Shown here piece by piece: positions 19,132 to 27,671 of a stretch of 64,000 nt of DNA. The first letter of the stretch is position 1; every line of letters starts with the position of its first letter. A program made the translations under genes and the position numbers. Source of the stretch: Bacteroidota bacterium (GTDB taxonomy: Bacteria; Bacteroidota; Ignavibacteria; Ignavibacteriales; Ignavibacteriaceae); contig JAKBMG010000175.1 of the NCBI GenBank assembly GCA_021831685.1, positions 1 through 64,000 of the forward strand, given 5' to 3'. The notes under the pieces were generated by a model. It saw nothing but the letters and a program-made list of their open reading frames with translations. It did no database searches and was not told where the DNA came from.

Positions 19132-19281
19132 TTAATATAAACAAACTAATAACAATTCTATATCTTCTTTCAATTGCTGTTTTATTATTCCTTCCAATAC
19201 TCTGAAATGATATTTGGGTGTCCATACTATGTGATAATCATATCTATATATTACATGGCTTAATTTCTTAAATTTATTCAT
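19132..19281 (-). pseudogene. N-terminal remnant of an IS200/IS605 TnpA transposase
   Basis: Minus strand MNKFKKLSHVIYRYDYHIVWTPKYHFRVLEGIIKQQLKEDIELLLVCLY*; matches the TnpA N-terminus, lacks HUH and Tyr motifs. Confidence 0.75.
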
Positions 19282-19578
19282 AACTTAATTTTAGTATTTT
19301 CACGGCATAGCCAAAAGAACATCACATCCTTCGAAGAAGGTGGATTTCTGAGTTACATTAAAGAAACTTCATACGTAAAAAGTAATTGATCAGTGGTAAA
19401 TCAATATTCTTACTTGATATAAATACCTGCCGCCCTTAATTTCATTTCAAATTAGAGAACTATGCTTTTCATTATAGAGAATAATCTAAATAAAATGCTT
19501 AGAATTATTTAGTAATCAGATAGTTATTCTTGGCAAGAAAGTTGACAGTGACTACTATGAACTTTAATAAAGTATATA

Positions 19579-20019
19579 ATGTCAACATTAGATAAGTCAA
19601 ATACACCGCTTTATACAATAAGCATGGCAGCCAAATTAGTAGGCATCTCTGTTCATACTATGAGAATGTATGAAAACGAAGGATTAATAATTCCCTTTAA
19701 GAAAGAAAGCAAACAAAGGCTTTATTCAGAACTGGATGTTGAGAGATTGAGATGCCTTCGAAAAGTAATAAATGAAGAACGAATTGGAATTGAAGGCATC
19801 CGCAGACTCCTTGCTCTAATTCCCTGCTGGGGCATTATAAAGTGTTCTTTAAAGGACAGGAAAAAATGCGAAGCATACAACATTGCTACAAAACCATGCT
19901 GGATGATAAATCATAAAAACAATTATTGTACCGGAAGAGATTGTAGAGTATGCGAGGTGTATCAAAGTTTTAGTAATTGTGAAAGCATAAAAAACAAGTT
20001 AAAAGAATTAATAGCATAG
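19579..20019 (+). CDS. MerR-family regulator with Cys-rich C-terminal domain
   Basis: 'YTISMAAKLVGISVHTMRMYENEGLI' HTH; C-terminal half has 8 cysteines. Confidence 0.88.
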   Translation: MSTLDKSNTPLYTISMAAKLVGISVHTMRMYENEGLIIPFKKESKQRLYSELDVERLRCLRKVINEERIGIEGIRRLLALIPCWGIIKCSLKDRKKCEAYNIATKPCWMINHKNNYCTGRDCRVCEVYQSFSNCESIKNKLKELIA

Positions 20020-20051
20020 AAAAACTAATAGTTAAAGGAAGAGTTAATAAA

Positions 20052-21281
20052 ATGAAAAAACTTCTTATTCTTGGTGCGGGAACCGCCGGGACAATGATGT
20101 TAAATAAATTATATAATGCGCTTGATAAAAATGAGTGGCAGATTACGATAGTTGATCAACACGAAACTCATTATTATCAGCCTGGATTTTTATTCATACC
20201 TTTCGGGATTTATTCAAGAAATGACGTTATTAAACCCAAGCGTGATTTTTTCCCTTCAGGCGTAAATGCAATAATTGCTCAAATCGATAAGGTTGAACCT
20301 GAAAATAACCGTGTATTATTAAATAATAATCAGGTACTTTCCTACGATTTGTTATTGATTGCTACGGGTTCAAGAATAAGTCCAGAAGAAACAGAAGGGA
20401 TGAAAGATAAATTATGGCATAAAAACATTTTTGATTTTTATACAATCGAGGGTGCGTGTGCACTTAAAAACTTTTTTAAGCATTGGGAAGGAGGCAAGCT
20501 GGTTCTGAATATAACTGAAATGCCTATTAAATGCCCGGTGGCTCCGTTAGAATTTGTATTCCTGGCGGATTCATATTTTACAGGAAAAGGAATACGCGAT
20601 AAAGTCGACATTCACTTTGTTACCCCGCTTCCGGGCGCTTTTACAAAGCCTAAAGCATCGGCTATACTTGGTGATTTTCTGGACAAAAAAAATATTAAAT
20701 TGACAACAGACTTTAGTATAGGAAAAGTTGATAACGACGCTAAGAAAATTATTTCGTGGGATGAACAAGAAGTTCCCTTTGATGTATTAGTAACAATCCC
20801 TACAAATAAGGGAGACGACTATATAAAAAGAAGCGGCATGGGAGATGAATTAAATTTTATTCCCACCGATAAGCATTCGCTTAGATCCGAAAAATATGAA
20901 AATATATTTGTTATAGGAGATACGACAAATCTCCCAAGTTCAAAAGCCGGTTCAGTGGCTCATTTTCAATCGGAGATTTTATTTGAAAACATGCTAAGCT
21001 TCATGGAAGGCAGAGAACCGAAAGAAAAATTTGATGGACACGCTAACTGCTTTATTGAATCAGGTTTTGGTAAAGGTATTCTAATCGATTTCAATTACGA
21101 GACGGAACCATTGCCGGGTAAATTTCCGCTTCCGGGTATTGGACCCTTTTCTCTGCTTGAAGAAACAAAAATGAATCACTACGGCAAAGTAATGTTTAGA
21201 TGGATGTACTGGAATTTTCTTGTAAAAGGTTTGGAATTACCGATTGAATCGAATATGTCAATGGCTGGAAAGCGAGTGTGA
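20052..21281 (+). CDS. Sulfide:quinone oxidoreductase-like FAD/NAD(P) oxidoreductase
   Basis: 'LLILGAGTAGTMMLNKL', 'IKCPVAPLEFVFLAD', 'IFVIGDTTNLPSSKAG'. Confidence 0.85.
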   Translation: MKKLLILGAGTAGTMMLNKLYNALDKNEWQITIVDQHETHYYQPGFLFIPFGIYSRNDVIKPKRDFFPSGVNAIIAQIDKVEPENNRVLLNNNQVLSYDLLLIATGSRISPEETEGMKDKLWHKNIFDFYTIEGACALKNFFKHWEGGKLVLNITEMPIKCPVAPLEFVFLADSYFTGKGIRDKVDIHFVTPLPGAFTKPKASAILGDFLDKKNIKLTTDFSIGKVDNDAKKIISWDEQEVPFDVLVTIPTNKGDDYIKRSGMGDELNFIPTDKHSLRSEKYENIFVIGDTTNLPSSKAGSVAHFQSEILFENMLSFMEGREPKEKFDGHANCFIESGFGKGILIDFNYETEPLPGKFPLPGIGPFSLLEETKMNHYGKVMFRWMYWNFLVKGLELPIESNMSMAGKRV

Positions 21282-21987
21282 AATGGAATCTAACAATATT
21301 CAAGAACAGATGGATAAAATTAACAACAAACTCGATGTAATTCTTGAAGAGATTGAACTTCAGAAAAAGCACAGACGAGAAATAGAAGACTTGAAAGATG
21401 ATTTAATGAGAGTCGGAAACGACCTTTACCGTTCTACTGTAATTGAACTAGATCAAGTGCACGATTATCTAAATACCGGTGATATTTTCCACCTTGGGAA
21501 AAAACTGCTTCGAAACGTAAATATAATCACCAAAAGCATTGAACAGATGGAAAGCATTAAAGATTTTCTTAAGGATGTTTCTCCGCTTTCCCGCGAATCA
21601 TTTATTGATCTGATGAACAAACTTGATGAATTTGACCGCAAAGGATATTTCCAGTTTATCAAAGAACTCGGGAAAGTTGCAGATAAAATTGTTACTTCAT
21701 TCGGTCCTGATGATGTAAATAATCTCGGTGAAAACATTGTTACAATAATTAATACGGTAAAAAATCTTACTCAACCGGATATGCTGCATAGTATCAACAA
21801 TGCGATATCTGTTTACAAAAAATTAGATATTGAAGTTTCAGACAAAATTTCTTTTATATCATTAATTAAAGAATTAAATACTCCTGAAACGAAAAGAGGA
21901 TTAGCCTTTGCAATTCAATTCTTAAAGAATTTGGCTGCAAATGGCTCTAAAGATTTAACAAACGTAAAATCATTACAAACAAATTAA
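21244..21987 (+). CDS. DUF1641-like coiled-coil protein
   Basis: C-terminal 'TPETKRGLAFAIQFLKNLA'; located between SQR and DsrC-like genes. Confidence 0.6.
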   Translation: MNRICQWLESECEMESNNIQEQMDKINNKLDVILEEIELQKKHRREIEDLKDDLMRVGNDLYRSTVIELDQVHDYLNTGDIFHLGKKLLRNVNIITKSIEQMESIKDFLKDVSPLSRESFIDLMNKLDEFDRKGYFQFIKELGKVADKIVTSFGPDDVNNLGENIVTIINTVKNLTQPDMLHSINNAISVYKKLDIEVSDKISFISLIKELNTPETKRGLAFAIQFLKNLAANGSKDLTNVKSLQTN

Positions 21988-22000
21988 TAAAGGAAAAACA

Positions 22001-22318
22001 ATGGAAACGGTAGAACAAAAGAGCATAATTTTGGAGCGGGATGCCGACAGTAATCTTAAAAATTTATCCGATTGGAATAAAGAAGTTGCTGTTGAGCTTG
22101 CAAAAGAAGAAGATATTACTGAGCTAACCGAAAGGCATTGGCTGGTAATAAATTTTATGAGAAAAGAATTTAAGGAAAAAGGAGACGCTCCTTCAATTCG
22201 CAGATTAACAAAAGAAAGCGGAGTGGAAACTAAAGAATTATATAATTTATTTCCCAAAGGTCCGGCAAAGAAAGCCGCTAAAATCGCCGGTTTACCTAAA
22301 CCAAAAGGCTGCATTTAA
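22001..22318 (+). CDS. DsrC/TusE-family sulfur carrier
   Basis: C-terminal arm 'LFPKGPAKKAAKIAGLPKPKGCI' with conserved penultimate Cys. Confidence 0.88.
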   Translation: METVEQKSIILERDADSNLKNLSDWNKEVAVELAKEEDITELTERHWLVINFMRKEFKEKGDAPSIRRLTKESGVETKELYNLFPKGPAKKAAKIAGLPKPKGCI

Positions 22319-22335
22319 TTAAAGGAAAATAAAAA

Positions 22336-22827
22336 ATGGAAGAGTCAATTAAAAAAATTTCGATCGTAGTTTCGAGAGGTTCTTTAGAGGGAGTTTATCC
22401 GGGATTGATAATGGCTAACGGTGCAAGAATGGAAGGTATAGAAGCAACATTGTTTTTTACTTTCTTCGGACTGCACGCAGTCATCGAAAAAAAGATGGAT
22501 AAGCTGAAAGTTGCTACTGTTGGTAACCCTGCAATGTGTGTTCCATCTGCTATGGGACCGGGTTTACCAACATGGCTGGGCACGTTACCGGGAATGTCTT
22601 GGTTTGCTACCGGAATGATGAAAAAAGAAATCGAGAAATTAGACATCCCCCCGGTACGTGAATTTATTGAGATGATTCACGATACCGGCTGCGAAATTTA
22701 CGGCTGTAAAGCTACTGTGGAAATGTTTCATCTAACAAAAAAAGATTTCTGTCCTCAAGTAGATGATATTATTTCTGTAGGGCAATTTTACGAAAAGTCC
22801 GCCGGCGCTCAGATAATTTTTACTTAG
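22336..22827 (+). CDS. DsrE2-like DsrE/DsrF family sulfur transfer protein
   Basis: 'SLEGVYPGLIMANGARMEGIEATLFFTFFGLHAV' and conserved Cys residues. Confidence 0.85.
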   Translation: MEESIKKISIVVSRGSLEGVYPGLIMANGARMEGIEATLFFTFFGLHAVIEKKMDKLKVATVGNPAMCVPSAMGPGLPTWLGTLPGMSWFATGMMKKEIEKLDIPPVREFIEMIHDTGCEIYGCKATVEMFHLTKKDFCPQVDDIISVGQFYEKSAGAQIIFT

Positions 22828-23020
22828 AAATGCATACTTGATTCTTTTGAAATTAAAATCTAAGTGCTTTACCCGATTCGATTATAATACTTAATTATAA
22901 AAGATTCATTTTTTCAGAGCGTACTAATCTCGATTATTATCGGGAAGAGCACGCTTTAATTTTCTTTCCCTTCCTCAAAAATCCCTCTCTCAAATTTCAT
23001 TTCTTAAATAAACTTTCTTC

Positions 23021-23250
23021 ATGAATAACCTCCTTGTCTTTTTCCTCTTTTCACTAAACTCATCATTTGAGACGCTATCTTTATTCATGTTATTCTAACT
23101 AAATAAAATTTATTACGAGCCTTCCCATCAAATCGCATTAGGAATAACAAAGTTGGAGAGAATCTAATTCTAAACGGAATAAGCGCGGCAGGCTTAAGCA
23201 AGTTTTCTCCGGCGTATAATTTTTCTGCGGGTATTAAGTTTGGAATTTAG
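23021..23250 (+). pseudogene. Remnant of an outer-membrane/secreted protein gene
   Basis: Signal-peptide-like MNNLLVFFLFSLNSS... and a separate C-terminal barrel-like tail ...NKVGENLILNGISAAGLSKFSPAYNFSAGIKFGI*. Confidence 0.35.
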
Positions 23251-23605
23251 TAATTATATCTATCAAAATATTTCTTGATACAGGTTTTACTAAATACACA
23301 TCGGCTCCGGCATTTAAAACATTGGCTCTTTGATCAAGTGAATCGTATGAAGTAATACAAGCAATGGGTATCTTTAAAAAATCTTTATTAGCCTTTAGCT
23401 CTTTAATTAAAGATAAACCGTCTTTTGAACCCGGCAGCCCAATATCCATAATTATTAATTGAAAATTATTATTTGATAATTTATCGTACATTGATTTTTC
23501 CGAATCGCATAATGAAATATTATAATTCTTCAACCATAACCGGTATAAATTCCGGCTGATTTCTTCATCTTCAACTATTAAAATCTTGAGACTTTTTTCT
23601 TCCAT
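23234..23605 (-). CDS. Single-domain response regulator receiver
   Basis: 'KILIVEDEEISRNLY', 'LIIMDIGLPGSKDGLSL', 'DVYLVKPVS'. Confidence 0.88.
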   Translation of the reverse strand: MEEKSLKILIVEDEEISRNLYRLWLKNYNISLCDSEKSMYDKLSNNNFQLIIMDIGLPGSKDGLSLIKELKANKDFLKIPIACITSYDSLDQRANVLNAGADVYLVKPVSRNILIDIITKFQT

Positions 23606-23675
23606 TATAAATTACATGTAAATCTCTAATGTCCCTCTCGTATAAAATAAAAAAGGACGCAACTTCCATTACATC

Positions 23676-23789
23676 CTTACACAGGGCACTGGTATGCCCA
23701 CACACAAAGACATAAGAAAGCGCGTCCATTTCTGGACGCAGCCTCTTTGCATGTTCTTGTGTGTTTAAAATTACCAGTTTTAGTGTAAG
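23676..23789. repeat. Long nested imperfect palindrome / structured RNA candidate
   Basis: Four arms pair in order: CTTACAC/GTGTAAG, ACTGGTA/TACCAGT, ACACACAAAGACAT/ATGTTCTTGTGTGT (12/14), GCGTCCA/TGGACGC; minus-strand loop is GAAA. Confidence 0.65.
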
Positions 23790-23981
23790 AACATAGCAAA
23801 CGCTACGTTAATATTTTAAATTCAAAATTATACTGCTAAAAAATCCTTTAACTTTTTTGTTAGTGTAAACTATAAAGAAAAATAATCTTATACAACTTTT
23901 GTACTTCGATTGATTATTTGAAATAAATGAAGAATGAAACGAAAATATTTTCTTGCTATAATTCTTTTTCTACTCCCATGA

Positions 23982-26186
23982 TTAGTAATTCTTGGAGCTT
24001 CCGGATATATTTAATGATATACCTGCATAAATCATTCTCCCTATTGAAGGTATGATCCCGGGTCCCGGATATTCATCCGTTCTCATTGTGAAATACTTTT
24101 TATCCGTAAGATTATTAACTCCAAGCCTAAACTCATAATTTGAAATTCTATAAGCTGCCGATATATCAATTACGCTGTAAGACGGTATAACTCCAACCAA
24201 TCCATCAGGTGAAAATTTCGTATTTGCAGGGTCGCCGTAAGAAGAAGCAATGTATGAATGCTGTATGTTCGTCGAAAATGCACCGAAGCAATAGTCAATT
24301 CCGAAACGGTTTGTATACTTTGGAGCATAAGGGACATAATTTCCATTGTATTCGCCGGAGGCGTAGCGTGCATCTGTATAACCAAATGAATTATAAATGC
24401 CAAGCCTGCCAAACTTATTATCCGGTATCAAGCCTCCGAGAAGATTTAGCTCAGCATACATCTCTATTCCCTTATGTTCATCAGCGCCGGTATTTGTCTC
24501 GAACTGGTAGGTAAGCGTACCGGAAGTTTGCTCGATGATGCCGACATCATTCTTCACGTGCATGTAGAAGAAACTTACATCAAAGTTAAGGAAGCTTCCG
24601 ACCATACCTCTAAAACCTAAATCAATATCGTATGCGGAAACATCCTTAAGGTTTTGATCTATCTTTGCGATAGAGCCAAACGGAGTTAAATCGCTGTACG
24701 TTATAGGTCGGTATGACTGACTGAGATTTAAGTAAAAGTTGGCTTTATCAGACGTTTTAAACTCTGTGCCGATTGTGCCCAACAAAAAAGTTCGTGTGCT
24801 CTTTTTATTATTTGCATAAACATATTCATGGTCACTGTCGTCAGCTTCATTCGGTGCATAACCATCGGCGTTAGTACTCAAGTATTCTAAACGAAGCCCT
24901 GGTGTTATGCTCAAAGCATCGGTGACCCGGAAAATATTCTCGATATAAGGTGCAATGTTTGTCGTGTAAAAATTCATATCCTGTTCCCATGGCGAAAGCT
25001 GCGTTAGATCGAAGTCTGAGCCTGTCGTACCGTCAGCTCCTTCTTGTCTTTTAAGATGTGAATAAGCATATCGCAATCCAAAAGAGAATGACTGATTTTG
25101 CCCAAGAAGATTGTAGTTAGATAAAAACCTAAGCTCGTTTGTAAAAGTATTAAAATATTCACGTTCCAGCTCGCGAGGCGTGTAAGTTAAACTTGAAGTA
25201 ATAGCATCCGAAACTTCCGGCGGAATATCTTCATTTCGCCAAATCAAGTTACGTTGACTGAAAAGGTATGATGACACAAAACTAAAAGAAGTATTGTCAT
25301 TCATTTTATAGTTGATGTGCAAAGCTGTTATGTTCCATGGACTGTCGAGCCAATTTCTGCTTCGCAGCGATTGCTGAGGATCTTTGTAAAATAGTGAGTC
25401 ATTCAATCCGCCAGGCATTCGAATGAGGTTGCGAAGCATAGTGTACTCAATCCCGATCTGAAGTTTATCGGTTGGATTATAATTTAAGCTTGCAAAACCC
25501 GACCATTGAGTTTGCTGTGAATTTGCGCGCCACCCTTCGAGGCGCCTGTACTGAAGAAAACCGTAATACTTGAAATTTTTAATCGTCCCTCCAATCGAAT
25601 TGAAACTGTTAAAGAGTCCGTAGCTTCCGCCTGTTTGTGAAGATGTAATCGAAATCGGTTGCTGGCTGCCGTCTTTAAGTTTGTAATTCACCATGCCTCC
25701 TATTTGTGGTCCGAAGGCTAATGCAGCGCCGTCACGAAGAATGGTTATATCTTTCACTGCCTCCATAGGCGGCAGGTAGTAAGATTCATTATATCCATAA
25801 AGGTCTGCTGAAATATTGTAACCGTTTTGACGAGTGTTGGTCTCGATGCTCTGATATGGATTAAATCCGCGAAAGCCGATTCCGTTTGCAGTAAAGCCTC
25901 CCATTTCATTTTCTGTAATGTTGACTCCGGGTATTCTGCCAATAATCTGTCTCGTATTGTTTATTGCCTTATTGGCGTCAAGACTATCTATCTCAAGAAC
26001 TTCGTTCTTCATGCCGGAGTAAATCGTCTGACCCGAATAATCATTCAGCCATCCTATACCGTTCATATGATTGCCTGTAACAATAACTTCCTTTAATACA
26101 AAAGTTGAATCTGACGCTTGTGCCAGCAACAAATTGTTGAAGACAGAAACTATTAAACATAGACACGAAACAAAAAACAACTTCAA
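23982..26186 (-). CDS. TonB-dependent receptor, FecA-like
   Basis: Plug 'GIGFRGFNPYQSIETNTRQNGYNISADLYGYNESYYLPPMEAVKDITILRDGAALAFGPQIGGMVNY'. Confidence 0.88.
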   Translation of the reverse strand: MKLFFVSCLCLIVSVFNNLLLAQASDSTFVLKEVIVTGNHMNGIGWLNDYSGQTIYSGMKNEVLEIDSLDANKAINNTRQIIGRIPGVNITENEMGGFTANGIGFRGFNPYQSIETNTRQNGYNISADLYGYNESYYLPPMEAVKDITILRDGAALAFGPQIGGMVNYKLKDGSQQPISITSSQTGGSYGLFNSFNSIGGTIKNFKYYGFLQYRRLEGWRANSQQTQWSGFASLNYNPTDKLQIGIEYTMLRNLIRMPGGLNDSLFYKDPQQSLRSRNWLDSPWNITALHINYKMNDNTSFSFVSSYLFSQRNLIWRNEDIPPEVSDAITSSLTYTPRELEREYFNTFTNELRFLSNYNLLGQNQSFSFGLRYAYSHLKRQEGADGTTGSDFDLTQLSPWEQDMNFYTTNIAPYIENIFRVTDALSITPGLRLEYLSTNADGYAPNEADDSDHEYVYANNKKSTRTFLLGTIGTEFKTSDKANFYLNLSQSYRPITYSDLTPFGSIAKIDQNLKDVSAYDIDLGFRGMVGSFLNFDVSFFYMHVKNDVGIIEQTSGTLTYQFETNTGADEHKGIEMYAELNLLGGLIPDNKFGRLGIYNSFGYTDARYASGEYNGNYVPYAPKYTNRFGIDYCFGAFSTNIQHSYIASSYGDPANTKFSPDGLVGVIPSYSVIDISAAYRISNYEFRLGVNNLTDKKYFTMRTDEYPGPGIIPSIGRMIYAGISLNISGSSKNY

Positions 26187-26330
26187 GGTTACCTCACATC
26201 TAATTATTATTTTTATTACTTGTTATACTTATTAAGACTGAATCTTAATAGTAAAACTACCGTGTTTGTTTCTTCAACACAATACTCTGTTTTAGGTAAT
26301 CTTTTTAATGATCTTAGGTAGCCTCTATAC

Positions 26331-26969
26331 CTAATTTTGGTAAGGCAGAATTAGGCTCTTATCTATAGCATATAGAATTAATTCTACGGGCGATTTCAGT
26401 TTGAGTTTTTTCATTATGTTTTTGCGGTGAGTATATACGGTATGAATGCTAATGAATAATTTTTCGGCAATCTCCTGGTTTGAATATCTTTCGGCAATTA
26501 GTTTTATTACTTCAATCTCTCTATCGGTTAAATCGTTCTCAATGCTTATCTCATCATGTTTTTTTTCAAGGATAACATCGAGAATTTTATTACATATAAA
26601 TTTCTCTCCCCTTACAATTGATTCTAAAGTAGTCAGTATTTCATTTTTACCGCATTCTTTAGTCAAATACCCGAGTACGCCGCCATTTAAAAGCTTTTGG
26701 ACATTTTCTTTTTTAAGGAAATCTGAGATAACTAAAATTTTTGTTCCGGCAGACAGCTTGTTGAGTTCGCTTAATTCATCAGTGTCGATAAAATCTTTCG
26801 AATCATTATACACAACTAATATGCCCGGTTTGAGGGATTTAAGTTTTGTCCGGAATTCCGCCTTATTTATTATTTCTCCTATTAATGAAAAGCTTTCATT
26901 ATTCCCTAAGATTGTTTTAACTCCCTCTCGCACTAAATATATAGAGCATGCTATTACAACGCTTGTCAT
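26331..26969 (-). CDS. NarL/LuxR-type regulator with degenerate receiver domain
   Basis: C-terminal HTH 'LTDREIEVIKLIAERYSNQEIAEKLFISIHTVYTHRKNIMKKL'; receiver lacks the usual acidic pair. Confidence 0.85.
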   Translation of the reverse strand: MTSVVIACSIYLVREGVKTILGNNESFSLIGEIINKAEFRTKLKSLKPGILVVYNDSKDFIDTDELSELNKLSAGTKILVISDFLKKENVQKLLNGGVLGYLTKECGKNEILTTLESIVRGEKFICNKILDVILEKKHDEISIENDLTDREIEVIKLIAERYSNQEIAEKLFISIHTVYTHRKNIMKKLKLKSPVELILYAIDKSLILPYQN

Positions 26970-27188
26970 TTTTACTTATCATTTTCTCAATTATTATTAA
27001 GATTAAATATAAATAAGGAGGGCTTTAATAGCAAGAATTTTCTAAATGTTTAGGCACAACACGCAAGAATTGAAGAAGAGATTATTAAAACGGCTTTCAC
27101 ACTTGCAGAACCAAAACATGTCTGTTGTTAAAATTGATACAATTCTCAATCCTTTACCATCATCCTCAAAGGTCTTTTATCTTTCACC

Positions 27189-27219
27189 TTGACTCCGTAC
27201 TATACTCCGTTGTTTATAT
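27189..27219 (+). promoter_or_regulatory. Promoter of the MerR/mer-like locus
   Basis: TTGACT, 19-nt spacer (ccgtactatactccgttgt), TTATAT; also TATATTTG (Bacteroidota TAnnTTTG) at 27215. Confidence 0.5.
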
Positions 27220-27243
27220 TTGTATTACTGATTAGGAGGCTTT

Positions 27244-27645
27244 ATGAATTCTTTCACGGTCGGCGCTTTGGCAGCTAAAGCGGGCATCAATTTAGAAACT
27301 GTCCGGTATTATGAAAAGATTGGTTTGATGCCTAAACCTAAAAGGAGAGAATCGCATTATAGAATTTATGATTAAAATGATTTTGTAAGACTTAAATTTA
27401 TCATCCGTGCTAAAGAGCTCGGATTTACTTTAAGAGAAATTAAAGAGCTTCTTGATTTAAGAATTGAATCGAAAGCGACATGCGGCGATATAAAGAAAAT
27501 TGCCGGGCATAAAATAGAAGATATTGAACAAAAAATTAAAGATTTACAAAATATCAAGAAAGTTTTGACAAAATTAATTCACCAATGTGTAAACGAAGAG
27601 TTATCTTCCGAAGAGTGCCCTATTCTTGAGGCGATTGAACATTAA
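27244..27645 (+). pseudogene. MerR-family metal regulator interrupted by an in-frame TAA
   Basis: MNSFTVGALAAKAGINLETVRYYEKIGLMPKPKRRESHYRIYD*NDFVRLKFIIRAKELGFTLREIKELL...CPILEAIEH; TAA at 27373-27375, frame otherwise open. Confidence 0.8.
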
Positions 27646-27671
27646 TCTTAAATTTATAATGAGCTGTAACT

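Noticed and set aside
26314-26334. TTAGGTA-gcctcta-TACCTAA inverted repeat at the end of the LuxR-type gene
   Set aside because: Short and without a T-tract; could be a weak terminator or operator but not supported.
27045-27190. 48-aa ORF and an alternative frame ending ...EEEIIKTAFTLAEPKHVCC
   Set aside because: No clear start or family; probably remnant sequence, too weak to call.
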